Source of the DNA: Acidobacteriota bacterium
Lineage (GTDB): Bacteria > Acidobacteriota > Vicinamibacteria > Vicinamibacterales > UBA8438
Reading direction: 5' to 3'
NCBI GenBank assembly: GCA_021296515.1
Contig: JAGWAH010000016.1
Coordinates: 1,609-44,423, forward strand
DNA length: 42,815 bases
The notes under the pieces were generated by a model, which ran no database searches, was not told the DNA's origin, and saw only the letters and a program-made list of their open reading frames with translations. Shown here one piece after another: positions 1-7,981 of the stretch. Numbering within the stretch: position 1 is the stretch's first letter; every line of letters begins with the position of its first letter. The position numbers and the translations under genes were made by a program.

Positions 1-1054
1 CGATGATGATGACGTTCTTCTTGCCGGCCAGCGCCTCGACCAGCGCCCGCTCCGGGAAGGGCCGGAAGACGTTCAGGTGAACGGAGCCGACGCTTGCGCC
101 GCGGGTCTGCCGCAGGTAGTCGACCGCCGCCTCGCAGTTCTCGGCGGCCGAGCCGAGCGAGAGGAACACGGTGTCGGCGTCGTCCGCCTTGTACTGTGTG
201 ACCAGCCCGTAGTAGCGGCCGGTCAGGCGGCCGAACTCGGTGTGGGCCTCATCCAGGAACTGCAGGATCGGCTCGACGAAATTGTTGCGCCGGGCCGCGA
301 CGCCCTGCATATAGTGCTCCTGGTTCTGCACCGGTCCGAGGAGCACGGGGTTGGTCAGGTCGATCATGCGCGGCACGCGGCGGCGGGTCGGACCGTACAG
401 CGTGCGCTGGGCCTCGGTCGGACACTCGATGATGTCCTCCGGCGCCCCGAGGAACTCGCGGATGAGGTCCGACTCGTGGCGGTAGAACGTGCGCTCGAGG
501 TGCGACGTCAGGAATCCGTCCTGCACGTTCATGCCGGGGGTCAGGCTCAGCTCGGTGACGCGGCGCAGAATCAGCGCCTGGTCGGCCGCCTGCTGCGCGT
601 CCTTGCCGAACAGGATGATCCAGCCGACGTCGAGCGCCCCGTAGACGTCGTCGTGGCCGCAGTGCACGTTCAGGGCGTGCTTGGTCAGCGCCCGCGCCAC
701 CACCTCGACGACCATCGTGGAGGCCTTGCCCGGCGCGTGGTAGTACTGCTCGACGCCGTAGACGATGCCCTGTCCGGACGTGAAGTTGACCACGCGGCGC
801 CCGCACACCGAGTAGGCGATCGCCCCGCCCTGCGCGGCGTGCTCGCCCTCGGCCTCTACCGCCAGCGTGTTGCGCCCGAAGACGTTCAGACGGCCCTCCG
901 CGAAGGACTGCTGGTACAGCTCGCCCCCCTCGGTCGACGGCGTGATCGGATAGAAGATTCCCGCATCGGCGATCCGCGCCTCGGTGTGGTACGACACGAG
1001 CTGGTTGCCGTTGGCGGTGATCCGCTCGCCGGGATACTTGGGAAGAGTGCTCAA
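1..1054 (-). CDS. 2-oxoacid (pyruvate):ferredoxin oxidoreductase, N-terminal part (partial)
   Basis: The minus strand codes for about 351 residues and runs off the left edge. It resembles the N-terminal (alpha, domain I) part of pyruvate/2-oxoacid:ferredoxin oxidoreductases, which oxidatively decarboxylate 2-oxoacids to acyl-CoA and reduce ferredoxin. Visible marks are GIFYPITPSTEGGE near residue 32 (the YPITPS region that contacts thiamine diphosphate), VEAEGEHAAQGG, then NFTSGQGI and a GHDDVYGALDVGW segment. The visible end, KKNVIII, looks like the start of the next domain. An in-frame TGA lies just upstream, so the start must be downstream of about 1066; TTG at 1054 gives the family-like N-terminus but has no clear Shine-Dalgarno. 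The gene is divergent from the AAA+ ATPase gene. The exact 2-oxoacid cannot be told from this part. Confidence 0.85.
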   Translation of the reverse strand, partial: MSTLPKYPGERITANGNQLVSYHTEARIADAGIFYPITPSTEGGELYQQSFAEGRLNVFGRNTLAVEAEGEHAAQGGAIAYSVCGRRVVNFTSGQGIVYGVEQYYHAPGKASTMVVEVVARALTKHALNVHCGHDDVYGALDVGWIILFGKDAQQAADQALILRRVTELSLTPGMNVQDGFLTSHLERTFYRHESDLIREFLGAPEDIIECPTEAQRTLYGPTRRRVPRMIDLTNPVLLGPVQNQEHYMQGVAARRNNFVEPILQFLDEAHTEFGRLTGRYYGLVTQYKADDADTVFLSLGSAAENCEAAVDYLRQTRGASVGSVHLNVFRPFPERALVEALAGKKNVIII

Positions 1055-1214
1055 TGTCGGAACCGGTCAGGCCGCGTTGCACGACCGCGCGCCCGACGAA
1101 CGGACTGGCGCACCGGTCCACGGTCCACCCGCATTGTAGCGACGGCGGGGCCGCGCGGCAATGCCGGTCGCCGACCGGAGGGGCGGCCCGAAACGATTCG
1201 GGTAAGATCGATTC
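1055..1214. other. Divergent intergenic region
   Basis: This 160-nt gap separates the oxidoreductase gene from the ATPase gene and must carry both promoters. The only recognisable element is the TAAGAT hexamer just before the ATPase start, listed separately. No small ORF with a credible start or RNA-like fold was seen. Confidence 0.5.
1203..1208 (+). promoter_or_regulatory. Putative -10 box (TAAGAT) of a leaderless promoter
   Basis: TAAGAT ends 6 nt before the ATG at 1215. There is no Shine-Dalgarno between them and no clear -35 element. The spacing puts transcription start at or next to the start codon. Five other unit-leading genes in the window have the same layout. Confidence 0.45.
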
Positions 1215-2714
1215 ATGCGGCCCACCTCCCTGGGAAGCCTGCGTCGCGCGGTCGACAAGGGCAGGATTCCTCGCCGGAGCATCAAGCGCGAGTTGCGCGA
1301 CAACCTCATGGCCCGGCTGCGCAGTGACGGCCCCCTCTTTCCCGGCATCGTCGGCTACGACGAATCGGTCATTCCCCAGGTGGTCAACGCCATCCTGTCC
1401 CAGCACGACTTCGTCGTGCTAGGACTGCGCGGGCAGGCCAAGACACGGTTGATCCGGGGGCTCGCCGGGTTGCTCGACGAGTCCATCCCGGTCGTGCCCG
1501 GGTGCGACATCAACGACGACCCGCTCGCTCCGGTCTGCGCCGGGTGCCGCGCCCGCGTCGAGGAGGAAGGCGACGACCTGCCCGTGGCCTGGCTCGACCG
1601 CTCGATGCGTTACGTTGAGAAGCTCGCGACCCCGGACGTCACGATCGCCGACATGATCGGCGACATCGATCCGATCAAGGCGGCGTCCGCCGGCCGGCGG
1701 CTCTCGGACGAGCTCACCGTCCACTACGGGCTCCTGCCGCGCGCCAACCGCTGCATCTTCGCGATCAACGAGCTGCCCGACCTGGCCGGCAAGATCCAGG
1801 TCGGCCTGTTCAACATCCTGCAGGAAGGCGACATCCAGATTCGCGGCTACCCCGTTCGCCTGCGGCTCGACGTAGCGATGGCGTTCACCGCGAACCCCGA
1901 GGACTACACGGCGCGGGGCAAGATCGTCACCCCGCTCAAGGACCGCATCGGATCCGAGATCCGGACCCACTATCCACGGACCCGCCACGAGGCCATCGCC
2001 ATCACCGAGCAGGAGGCCTGGGTGGCGCGCGACGCCGGAACCGACGTCGCCGTCCCGCTCTACGTGCGCGAAGTGGTCGAGGAGATCGCGTTCCAGGCGC
2101 GGGTCAACAAGAGAATCGACGGCCGCTCGGGCGTCAGTCAGCGGATGCCGATCACCTGCCTGGAGAACGTGGTGTCCAACGCGGAGCGCCGCGCCCTGGC
2201 GTCCGGCGAGGCGCCGGCGGCCCGCGTCACCGACGTTTACGCCGCGCTGCCGGCGATGACCGGCAAGTTCGAGCTGGAGTACGAGGGCGAGCTGCGCGGG
2301 GCCGACGCCGTGGGACGCGAGCTGATACGCGCCGCGGTCGGCGCCGTCTTCGGCGGCTGGTTCGACGGCGTCGACACGCATCAGGTCGTCGAGTGGTTCG
2401 AGATGGGCGGCACGCTGCAGGAGAGCGACACGACGTCGTCGGAGTCTTTCCTCGCCGACGTCGCGGAGATCCACGGGCTGCTGGAACTGGCCGCGCACGC
2501 CGGCATCGCGGCCGGCGACCCGCCGGCGCAGATCGCCGCGGCGGTGGATTTCGTTCTCGAGGGGCTCTGCGCCCAGCGCAAGATCAGTCGCAGCGACGGC
2601 GGCGGGTACGAGGCGGTCGAGAAGCCGCGCCCGCCGGTGCAACCCTCCGAGCCGGCTTTCGATCCCCGGCGGCCGATGCCGCGCGCCGGCAACAAGAAGA
2701 AGTACTACAACTGA
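1215..2714 (+). CDS. BchI/ChlI-like AAA+ ATPase (magnesium-chelatase/MoxR superfamily)
   Basis: This 499-residue protein is an AAA+ ATPase of the Mg-chelatase I / MoxR type. Walker A is GLRGQAKT near residue 70. The expected Walker B position, near residue 178, reads CIFAINELPDL, so Asn-Glu replaces the usual Asp-Glu. The following IQVGLFNILQEGD and FTANPEDYTARG (sensor 1 Asn) and PLKDRIGSEI segments are strongly AAA+/MoxR-like. A Cys-rich stretch near residue 95 (PGCDINDDPLAPVCAGC) could bind a metal. No chlorophyll or cobalamin genes are nearby. It is followed 9 nt later by a VWA protein gene, the classical ATPase-VWA pairing, so the likely role is ATP-driven remodelling or metal insertion into an unknown partner. 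The ATG has no Shine-Dalgarno and lies 6 nt after a TAAGAT hexamer. Confidence 0.9.
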   Translation: MRPTSLGSLRRAVDKGRIPRRSIKRELRDNLMARLRSDGPLFPGIVGYDESVIPQVVNAILSQHDFVVLGLRGQAKTRLIRGLAGLLDESIPVVPGCDINDDPLAPVCAGCRARVEEEGDDLPVAWLDRSMRYVEKLATPDVTIADMIGDIDPIKAASAGRRLSDELTVHYGLLPRANRCIFAINELPDLAGKIQVGLFNILQEGDIQIRGYPVRLRLDVAMAFTANPEDYTARGKIVTPLKDRIGSEIRTHYPRTRHEAIAITEQEAWVARDAGTDVAVPLYVREVVEEIAFQARVNKRIDGRSGVSQRMPITCLENVVSNAERRALASGEAPAARVTDVYAALPAMTGKFELEYEGELRGADAVGRELIRAAVGAVFGGWFDGVDTHQVVEWFEMGGTLQESDTTSSESFLADVAEIHGLLELAAHAGIAAGDPPAQIAAAVDFVLEGLCAQRKISRSDGGGYEAVEKPRPPVQPSEPAFDPRRPMPRAGNKKKYYN

Positions 2715-2723
2715 CACGGGCGG

Positions 2724-3995
2724 ATGCGCTATCGCTACACGCGCTACACCGGCGAGGGTCTCGAGGGCATCGACCTCGACGAGTTGGTCTCGAAGCTCTC
2801 CCGACTCCTGCTGTCCAGTGGATTCGACAACCCCTACGGCCAGTCCTACGGCACCTCCGATCAGGATGACGACGACCGGAGCCTGCAGTCGCTGCACGAC
2901 GCCATTCTCGACGCGCTCCTCAACGGCGGCCTGCTCTCTGACGATGCCGTGCAGGGCCTGCTCGGCGACCCCGCCGACGCGGATCAGGGCGGCGGAGAGT
3001 CGCGGCTGGAAGAGCTGATCCAGGAGCTGATCCGGCAGATGGCAGAACAGGGGTACATCTCCCTGGATTCCGACGAAGCACCCCGCGCGGGTGCGGGCGC
3101 GGGCCAGGGACAGGACACCTCTCCCGCGCGCTTCCAGGTCACCGACAAGAGCCTCGACTTCCTGGGCTATCGTGCGCTGCGGGACCTGCTCGGCTCGAGC
3201 GGGCGCAGCAGCGTCGGCCGGCACGACACGCGCGAACTCGCCACCGGGGTGGAGGCGGGCGGCGCCTCGAAGCCCTACGAGTTCGGCGACACCCTGAACA
3301 TCGATGCCAGCAGCACGATCCTGAACGCCGTGCAGCGGGCGCCGGCGGGTGAGGGCGGCGCCATCGACGTGCGGTACCAGGATCTGATGGTGGCGCAGGG
3401 CGAGTACCAGAGCTCGTGCGCGACGGTGCTCATGCTCGACTGCAGCCACAGCATGATCCTCTACGGCGAGGACCGCTTCACCCCCGCCAAGCAGGTGGCG
3501 CTGGCGCTGGCCCACCTGATCCGCAGCCAGTACCCGGGCGACGCCCTGAACGCGGTGCTGTTCCACGATTCGGCGGAGGAAATCCCGCTCAAGCGGCTCG
3601 CACGCGTGCGCGTAGGCCCCTACTACACCAACACCCGCGAGGGGTTGCGCCTGGCGCGACGGGTTCTCGAACGCCAGCGCAAGGACATGCGCCAGATCGT
3701 GATGATCACCGACGGGAAGCCGTCGGCCCTCACGCAGCCCGACGGGCGCATCTACCGCAACGCGTTCGGTCTCGACCCGATGATCATCCGCGAGACGTTC
3801 GCCGAGGTGGCCAACTGCCGCCGCGCCGGGATCATGATCAACACGTTCATGCTGGCCCGCGACTACGAGTTGATGAGCTTCGTGCGGCGCGTGGCGGCCA
3901 TCTGCCGCGGCAAGGCGTACTTCACGACGCCGTACACCCTGGGCCGCTACGTGCTGATGGACTACATGGACAAGAAGACGAAGACGGTGCACTGA
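2724..3995 (+). CDS. VWA-domain protein partnered with the AAA+ ATPase
   Basis: This 423-residue protein has a C-terminal von Willebrand factor A domain. The metal-dependent adhesion (MIDAS) motif is [11 protein letters not shown] near residue 237 (Asp-x-Ser-x-Ser) and the later Asp of the fold sits in ITDGKPSA. The N-terminal half is acidic and lacks a signal peptide or membrane segment, so the protein is cytoplasmic. BchD/CoxE-like VWA proteins bind the MoxR/BchI ATPase hexamer and present substrates; that role is inferred here from the 9-nt spacing to the ATPase gene. The downstream GTG start abuts its TGA directly, so the three genes are probably one transcript. Confidence 0.9.
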   Translation: MRYRYTRYTGEGLEGIDLDELVSKLSRLLLSSGFDNPYGQSYGTSDQDDDDRSLQSLHDAILDALLNGGLLSDDAVQGLLGDPADADQGGGESRLEELIQELIRQMAEQGYISLDSDEAPRAGAGAGQGQDTSPARFQVTDKSLDFLGYRALRDLLGSSGRSSVGRHDTRELATGVEAGGASKPYEFGDTLNIDASSTILNAVQRAPAGEGGAIDVRYQDLMVAQGEYQSSCATVLMLDCSHSMILYGEDRFTPAKQVALALAHLIRSQYPGDALNAVLFHDSAEEIPLKRLARVRVGPYYTNTREGLRLARRVLERQRKDMRQIVMITDGKPSALTQPDGRIYRNAFGLDPMIIRETFAEVANCRRAGIMINTFMLARDYELMSFVRRVAAICRGKAYFTTPYTLGRYVLMDYMDKKTKTVH

Positions 3996-4637
3996 GTGTC
4001 CAGCGAGAGCCTGCCCGAACGAATCCCGATCTTTTCGCTCCCCAACGTCGTACTGTTCCCGCAGGTCTTCCTGCCGCTGCACATCTTCGAGCCGCGCTAC
4101 CGCGAGATGGTGGCCGACGCCATCGACGGCGACCGGCTGATCGGGATGGCGCTGCTCCGCGAGGGCTGGCAGCAGCACGCCAGTCCCAATCCCCCGATCT
4201 TCCCGATCGGCTGCGCAGGCAGGATCACCCATGTCGCCTCGCTTCCCGACGGGCGTTACAACATCGTGCTGCGGGGGGTGGATCGCTTTCGGGTCCTGGA
4301 CGAGGACCAGTCGCGGGCGTACCGGATCGGCGTGATCGAACTGCTGGCCGACGGCTCCACGGCCGGACGGCAGACACATCTGCAGGCAGGCCGGCGACGC
4401 ATCGAGGACCTTCTCGACCGGCAGACGGCCGCCGGAGCGGCGACCCGGATTCCCCCGGGCATGGCCGACGCCGAGCTGGTGAACGTCCTGTCCCAGTATC
4501 TGGCGTTCGAGCCGATCGAGAAGCAGGCCCTGCTCGAGAAGAGCGGCCCGTGCGAGCGGTGCGCGGCGCTGATCGATCTCCTGGAGATGCGCCTGATGAC
4601 CAGCGGCAGGCCGTTCTCCGCCGCCGGCGTGCAGTAG
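3996..4637 (+). CDS. LON substrate-binding (N-terminal) domain protein
   Basis: This 213-residue protein matches the stand-alone LON N-terminal domain family (PF02190-type). It opens with IPIFSLPNVVLFPQVFLPLHIFEPRYREM, continues with VLRGVDRFRV, and has no AAA+ or peptidase domain. In Lon this domain selects substrates; the function of free-standing versions is unsettled. A CERC pair near residue 185 is seen. The GTG start follows the VWA stop with no gap, suggesting coupled translation. The presence of a substrate-recognition domain beside an ATPase-VWA pair hints at a chaperone or adaptor function, which is inference. The gene converges on ypdA across 19 nt. Confidence 0.85.
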   Translation: MSSESLPERIPIFSLPNVVLFPQVFLPLHIFEPRYREMVADAIDGDRLIGMALLREGWQQHASPNPPIFPIGCAGRITHVASLPDGRYNIVLRGVDRFRVLDEDQSRAYRIGVIELLADGSTAGRQTHLQAGRRRIEDLLDRQTAAGAATRIPPGMADAELVNVLSQYLAFEPIEKQALLEKSGPCERCAALIDLLEMRLMTSGRPFSAAGVQ

Positions 4638-4656
4638 CGGAACCAGCGTCCGGCAA

Positions 4657-5649
4657 TTACGCGCCGACCGGCTCGCGCCCCAGGCGGCGTGCGATGTGCT
4701 CGACGACGACCCGGCCGTGGAACCGGCCGTTCTCGATGAACACCTCGCCCCGGTTGGCGCCGGCGACGACCGCGCCGGCCAGATAGAGGCCCGGCACGTT
4801 GGTCTCGAACGTCTCCGGATCGTGCCGCGGCACGTTGTTCGACGCGACCTCGATGCAGGCGCCGCGGAGGAATTCGAGGTCCGCGAGATAGCCGGTCAGC
4901 AGAAAGACGCCTTCCGCGGGCAGCGTCTCGCGCACGCCGTCGCGCTCGACGACGACCTCCCGCGCCCGGATCTCGACGACGCGGGTCTCGAAGCGCGCCG
5001 CGATCGAACCTTCCTTGATGCGGTTCTCGATATCGGGCTTGACCCAGTACTTGATGGACGCCCCGAGCTCGGCCCGCCGGTGCACGAGAGTGACGTGCGC
5101 GCCGCTGCGGTAGAGATCCAACGCCGCTTCCGCCGCGGAGTTCTTCCCGCCGACGACGACCACCGGCTTCCGGTAGAACTCGTGCGGCTCCGTGTAGTAG
5201 TGCGAGACGTGCGGCAGATCCTCGCCCGGGACACCGAGTTGGTTGGGGTGATCGTAGCAACCGCTGGCGACGACGACCGCCCGCGCGCGCCAGGTCTCCG
5301 CGCCGCGCGCCTCGTGCGCCGTCCGCACGGTGAACGCGTCATCGTCGCCGCGGCGAATCCCGGTCACCGAGCAGCCGAAGTCGATGGCCAGGTCGTAGGT
5401 GTCGACGACGCGCCGGTAGTAGCGCAGCGTCTCGTCGCGCGTGGGCTTCCCGTGCGGCGTCACGAACGGCAGGCCGCCGATCTCGAGCAGGTCCGGCGTC
5501 GTGAAGAAGACCATCTGCGGAGGGAAATGGAACAGGGCGTTGACCAGCACGCCCTTCTCGAACGTGCGGAAGTCGAGACCGGCCTGCCTGGCGGCGATCG
5601 CGGCGGCGAGACCGGCCGGCCCGGCGCCGACGATAATGAGATCGTGCAT
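4657..5649 (-). CDS. ypdA: YpdA-family FAD-dependent (putative bacillithiol disulfide) reductase
   Basis: This 330-residue flavoprotein has an N-terminal FAD motif (IIVGAGPAGLAAA), an NADPH motif near residue 168 (VVVVGGKNSAAEAAL) and a C-terminal FAD-contacting segment (GLYLAGAVVAG). It lacks the CxxC redox pair of thioredoxin reductase, as expected of YpdA, which reduces bacillithiol disulfide with NADPH in Firmicutes. Whether this organism makes bacillithiol cannot be seen here. I chose the ATG at 5649 because an AGG lies 10 nt upstream; an ATG at 5658 in the same frame is possible. It is last in a run after folE and an exported protein gene, 26 nt behind the latter. Confidence 0.88.
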   Translation of the reverse strand: MHDLIIVGAGPAGLAAAIAARQAGLDFRTFEKGVLVNALFHFPPQMVFFTTPDLLEIGGLPFVTPHGKPTRDETLRYYRRVVDTYDLAIDFGCSVTGIRRGDDDAFTVRTAHEARGAETWRARAVVVASGCYDHPNQLGVPGEDLPHVSHYYTEPHEFYRKPVVVVGGKNSAAEAALDLYRSGAHVTLVHRRAELGASIKYWVKPDIENRIKEGSIAARFETRVVEIRAREVVVERDGVRETLPAEGVFLLTGYLADLEFLRGACIEVASNNVPRHDPETFETNVPGLYLAGAVVAGANRGEVFIENGRFHGRVVVEHIARRLGREPVGA

Positions 5650-5675
5650 TGACGTCATACCTGCGCGTTCGTGCT

Positions 5676-6299
5676 CTATCGGGACGCGTACTCGAGTTGC
5701 ACTTCGCTGATGACGGCTACCGGCCGGCCCGGCGACCAGGTGCGCTCCAGATTGCCGTCGACCAGGGTCACCTCCAGCGTCTGCCCGACGATGACCACCT
5801 GATTCAGATTGCCCGGGATCGTCACGGAGACCCGCTCCATACCGGTCGGCGCAATCGCCTTGATACCCTCCGGACCCGCGCCCCCGGCGACGCGATCGAA
5901 GAGATCCTCCGCGGTTCTGAACTCGTTCAGCACGTAGCGCCGTCCGAGCACGTCGCCCGCCGGCGACGCCACCGCCACCTCGGCCAGGTACCGGGCGTAG
6001 GCGCGGCCGCGCCTGACGTCGTCCTCGGAGTACGTGTGCCGATTGTGGAGGTTGAAGGTCAGGGTCGCCTCGCCCCGGCGCGGAGGAAGAACGACGATAA
6101 CGCCCAGCGCCGGGTCCTGTTGCGCGAGGACATCGCAGAACACGAGATCCGTTTCGACGCCGATGCCGAGAACCGACGGGCAGCGCACCTCCACCGATTC
6201 GACGAGACGCCCCTGCCCCGCGGCCGACGCCGGCACGACGGCCGCCAGGAGGCCGATCAGCGCGGGCCACGAACGCCGCCGGCTACGCAATCCGCTCAT
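5676..6299 (-). CDS. Exported protein of unknown function
   Basis: This 207-residue protein begins with a signal peptide: a basic n-region (MSGLRSRRRSW), a hydrophobic core and a cleavage-like PASAAGQG end near residue 30. The mature part has no motif that I recognise. It contains two Cys residues (VRCPS and VFCDV) about 20 residues apart that could form a disulfide, and a beta-rich pattern (VSVTIPGNLNQVVIVGQTLEVTL). Its ATG overlaps the folE TGA by 4 nt, so translation is probably coupled to folE. The longer upstream reading in this frame is the shadow of folE. Confidence 0.75.
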   Translation of the reverse strand: MSGLRSRRRSWPALIGLLAAVVPASAAGQGRLVESVEVRCPSVLGIGVETDLVFCDVLAQQDPALGVIVVLPPRRGEATLTFNLHNRHTYSEDDVRRGRAYARYLAEVAVASPAGDVLGRRYVLNEFRTAEDLFDRVAGGAGPEGIKAIAPTGMERVSVTIPGNLNQVVIVGQTLEVTLVDGNLERTWSPGRPVAVISEVQLEYASR

Positions 6300-6934
6300 G
6301 TCGGCGCCACCTCCCCGGCGCCGGCCACGAGCCGCGCCGGATCGAACGCGGCGCGCATGTCGCCGCGCAGCTTGAGAAGCTCGAGGAACTCCATCCGCGT
6401 GCGGGCGTCGGAGCGAAACGCGCCGCGCATGGCGCTGGTGAGCGCGAATGCGTTCTGCTTCTCCACGCCCCGCATCAGCACGCACAGGTGCGTCGCCTCG
6501 ATTACGACGCCGACGCCCAACGGGTCGAGCGCCTCCGAGATGACCTCCGCGATCTGGTTGGTGAGCCGCTCCTGGATCTGGAGCCGCCGGCTGAAGACGT
6601 CCAGAAGACGCGGGAGCTTGCTCAGCCCCACGACCCGATCACGCGGCAGGTACGCGATATGGCACTTGCCGAAGAACGGCAGCAGATGATGCTCGCAGAG
6701 ACTGTAGAAGTCGATGTCCCTGACAATCACCATCTCGCTGCACTCGACCGTGAAGAGCGCGTTGTTCAGGACGGCATCGACATCCTGCCCGTAGCCGCTG
6801 GTAAGGAACTTGAGCGCCTCGGCGACACGGGCCGGGGTGCGGACCAGACCCTCTCGCGTCGGATCCTCCCCGACCTCGGCGAGCAGCGTCTCCACCGCCG
6901 CCTTCACGCGTTCCTCGTTCATCGGCAGAGACAT
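6296..6934 (-). CDS. folE: GTP cyclohydrolase I
   Basis: This 212-residue protein converts GTP to 7,8-dihydroneopterin triphosphate, the first step of folate/pterin synthesis. The zinc ligands are visible as LCEHHLLPF (Cys and His near residue 90) and THLCVLMRG (Cys near residue 160). DPTREGLVRTPARVAEAL and GLSKLPRLLDVFSRRLQIQERLT are family signatures. The ATG at 6934 overlaps the stop of the upstream dehydrogenase gene by one base (TGATG). A second ATG at 6922 is possible. The end overlaps the next gene by 4 nt, making a tight three- to four-gene unit. Confidence 0.95.
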   Translation of the reverse strand: MSLPMNEERVKAAVETLLAEVGEDPTREGLVRTPARVAEALKFLTSGYGQDVDAVLNNALFTVECSEMVIVRDIDFYSLCEHHLLPFFGKCHIAYLPRDRVVGLSKLPRLLDVFSRRLQIQERLTNQIAEVISEALDPLGVGVVIEATHLCVLMRGVEKQNAFALTSAMRGAFRSDARTRMEFLELLKLRGDMRAAFDPARLVAGAGEVAPT

Positions 6935-7782
6935 CAGTACGTGTAGAACCCTCGTCCCGTCTTGCGGCCGTGCCGGCCGGCCAGCACCATCCGCTTCAGC
7001 AGCGGCGGCGGCGCGTACCGCGGATCCTTGAACTCGTCGTACATGATGCCGGCGATGTAGCACGTCGTATCGAGACCCACGAAATCGAGGAGCGTGAAGG
7101 GACCCATCGGGTAGCCGCACCCGAGGGACATGGTCTTGTCGATGTCCTCTATGGTCCCGAGTCCCTCCTCGTAGGCGCGAACGGCGTCCAGCAGGTACGG
7201 GATGAGCAGCCGGTTCGCGATGAACCCGGGCCGATCCGGTGCGGTCACGGGGTCCTTGCCGACGCTGCGGCCGAACGCGAACACGTTCTCGAAGGTCTCA
7301 TCGCTGGTCGCGAGGCCCCGAATGACCTCGACCAGCTTCATGATCGGCACCGGGCTGAAGAAATGCAGCCCGATGAACCGTTCCGGCCGCCGGGTCGTCG
7401 CCGCCAGTTCCGTGATGCAGAGCGACGACGTGTTGCTCGCGAACACGGTCTCCGGCCCGACCACCCCTTCCAGCGTCTCGAACACTTCGCGCTTCGCGCC
7501 GACGTGCTCGACGATCGCCTCGATGATCAGATCGCAGTCCGCCAAGTCTTCCAGACGGCTGGTGCCGCTGAGGTTGGCCAGGGTCCGGTCCCGGTCGGCC
7601 GCGGACAGCTTGCCCCGCTCCACGCCGGCCGCCAGAAACGACTCGATGCGCCCAATTCCCGCCGCCACGGTGGAATCGTCGATCTCGCGCACGATCGTGC
7701 GGTAGCCGGCCTGCGCCGAAACCTGCGCGATGCCCGAACCCATGAGACCGCATCCGACGACGCCGATAGTCCGACAATCCAT
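6934..7782 (-). CDS. 3-hydroxybutyryl-CoA dehydrogenase
   Basis: This 282-residue enzyme is a stand-alone 3-hydroxyacyl-CoA dehydrogenase, which interconverts 3-hydroxybutyryl-CoA and acetoacetyl-CoA with NAD(P). It has the Rossmann motif GVVGCGLMGSGIA at the N-terminus, NTSSLCITELA, the catalytic His in GLHFFSPVPIMKLVE near residue 138 and the C-terminal GRKTGRGFYTY. Length is typical for the Hbd/PaaH type. It leads the unit with folE, which does not share a pathway, so the coupling is positional. ATG 7782 follows the upstream CAGCAT with only a weak ribosome site. A TATGAT hexamer about 42 nt upstream may be its -10 box. Confidence 0.93.
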   Translation of the reverse strand: MDCRTIGVVGCGLMGSGIAQVSAQAGYRTIVREIDDSTVAAGIGRIESFLAAGVERGKLSAADRDRTLANLSGTSRLEDLADCDLIIEAIVEHVGAKREVFETLEGVVGPETVFASNTSSLCITELAATTRRPERFIGLHFFSPVPIMKLVEVIRGLATSDETFENVFAFGRSVGKDPVTAPDRPGFIANRLLIPYLLDAVRAYEEGLGTIEDIDKTMSLGCGYPMGPFTLLDFVGLDTTCYIAGIMYDEFKDPRYAPPPLLKRMVLAGRHGRKTGRGFYTY

Positions 7783-7824
7783 ATGCTGATTGCGGGCTGC
7801 CCTGGAGCGCACGCAACAACCCGG

Positions 7825-7830
7825 ATCATA
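7825..7830 (-). promoter_or_regulatory. Putative -10 box (TATGAT) for the hbd-folE unit
   Basis: TATGAT on the minus strand lies 42 nt upstream of the dehydrogenase start in a 199-nt gap. No good -35 hexamer is seen at 16-18 nt. Confidence 0.3.
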
Positions 7831-7872
7831 GCAAAGACCCTGCCGCGCGACTGCGCGCGACGGACCGGCGGT

Positions 7873-7889
7873 GGCCGCCGCCCGCGGCC
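7873..7889 (-). terminator. Hairpin downstream of the membrane-anchored unknown
   Basis: GGCCGC and GCGGCC form a perfect 6-bp stem with a 5-nt loop in the gap after the stop at 7982 and before the dehydrogenase promoter. There is no T-tract, so it is only a possible intrinsic terminator. The rest of the 7783-7981 gap shows nothing recognisable. Confidence 0.3.
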
Positions 7890-7981
7890 CCGGCGACGGA
7901 TCGATTGTAGACGTGAAATCCGCTCGTCGACGCGCCGCAGAAAGAAGACGTGGCGGGGCGCGGGAGCGATGGTTGGCAGGC

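Noticed and set aside
77-1327. 416-residue plus-strand frame at the left edge
   Set aside because: It is antisense to the 2-oxoacid:ferredoxin oxidoreductase gene, whose protein has family motifs.
1215-2714. Magnesium chelatase for chlorophyll synthesis
   Set aside because: No chlorophyll, haem or cobalamin gene is nearby and Walker B has Asn-Glu; the name would over-claim function.
1419-4379. 986-residue open frame on the minus strand
   Set aside because: It lies opposite three real genes with clear domain motifs; it is Arg/Val/His/Asp-rich without any motif, a usual antisense shadow in GC-rich DNA.
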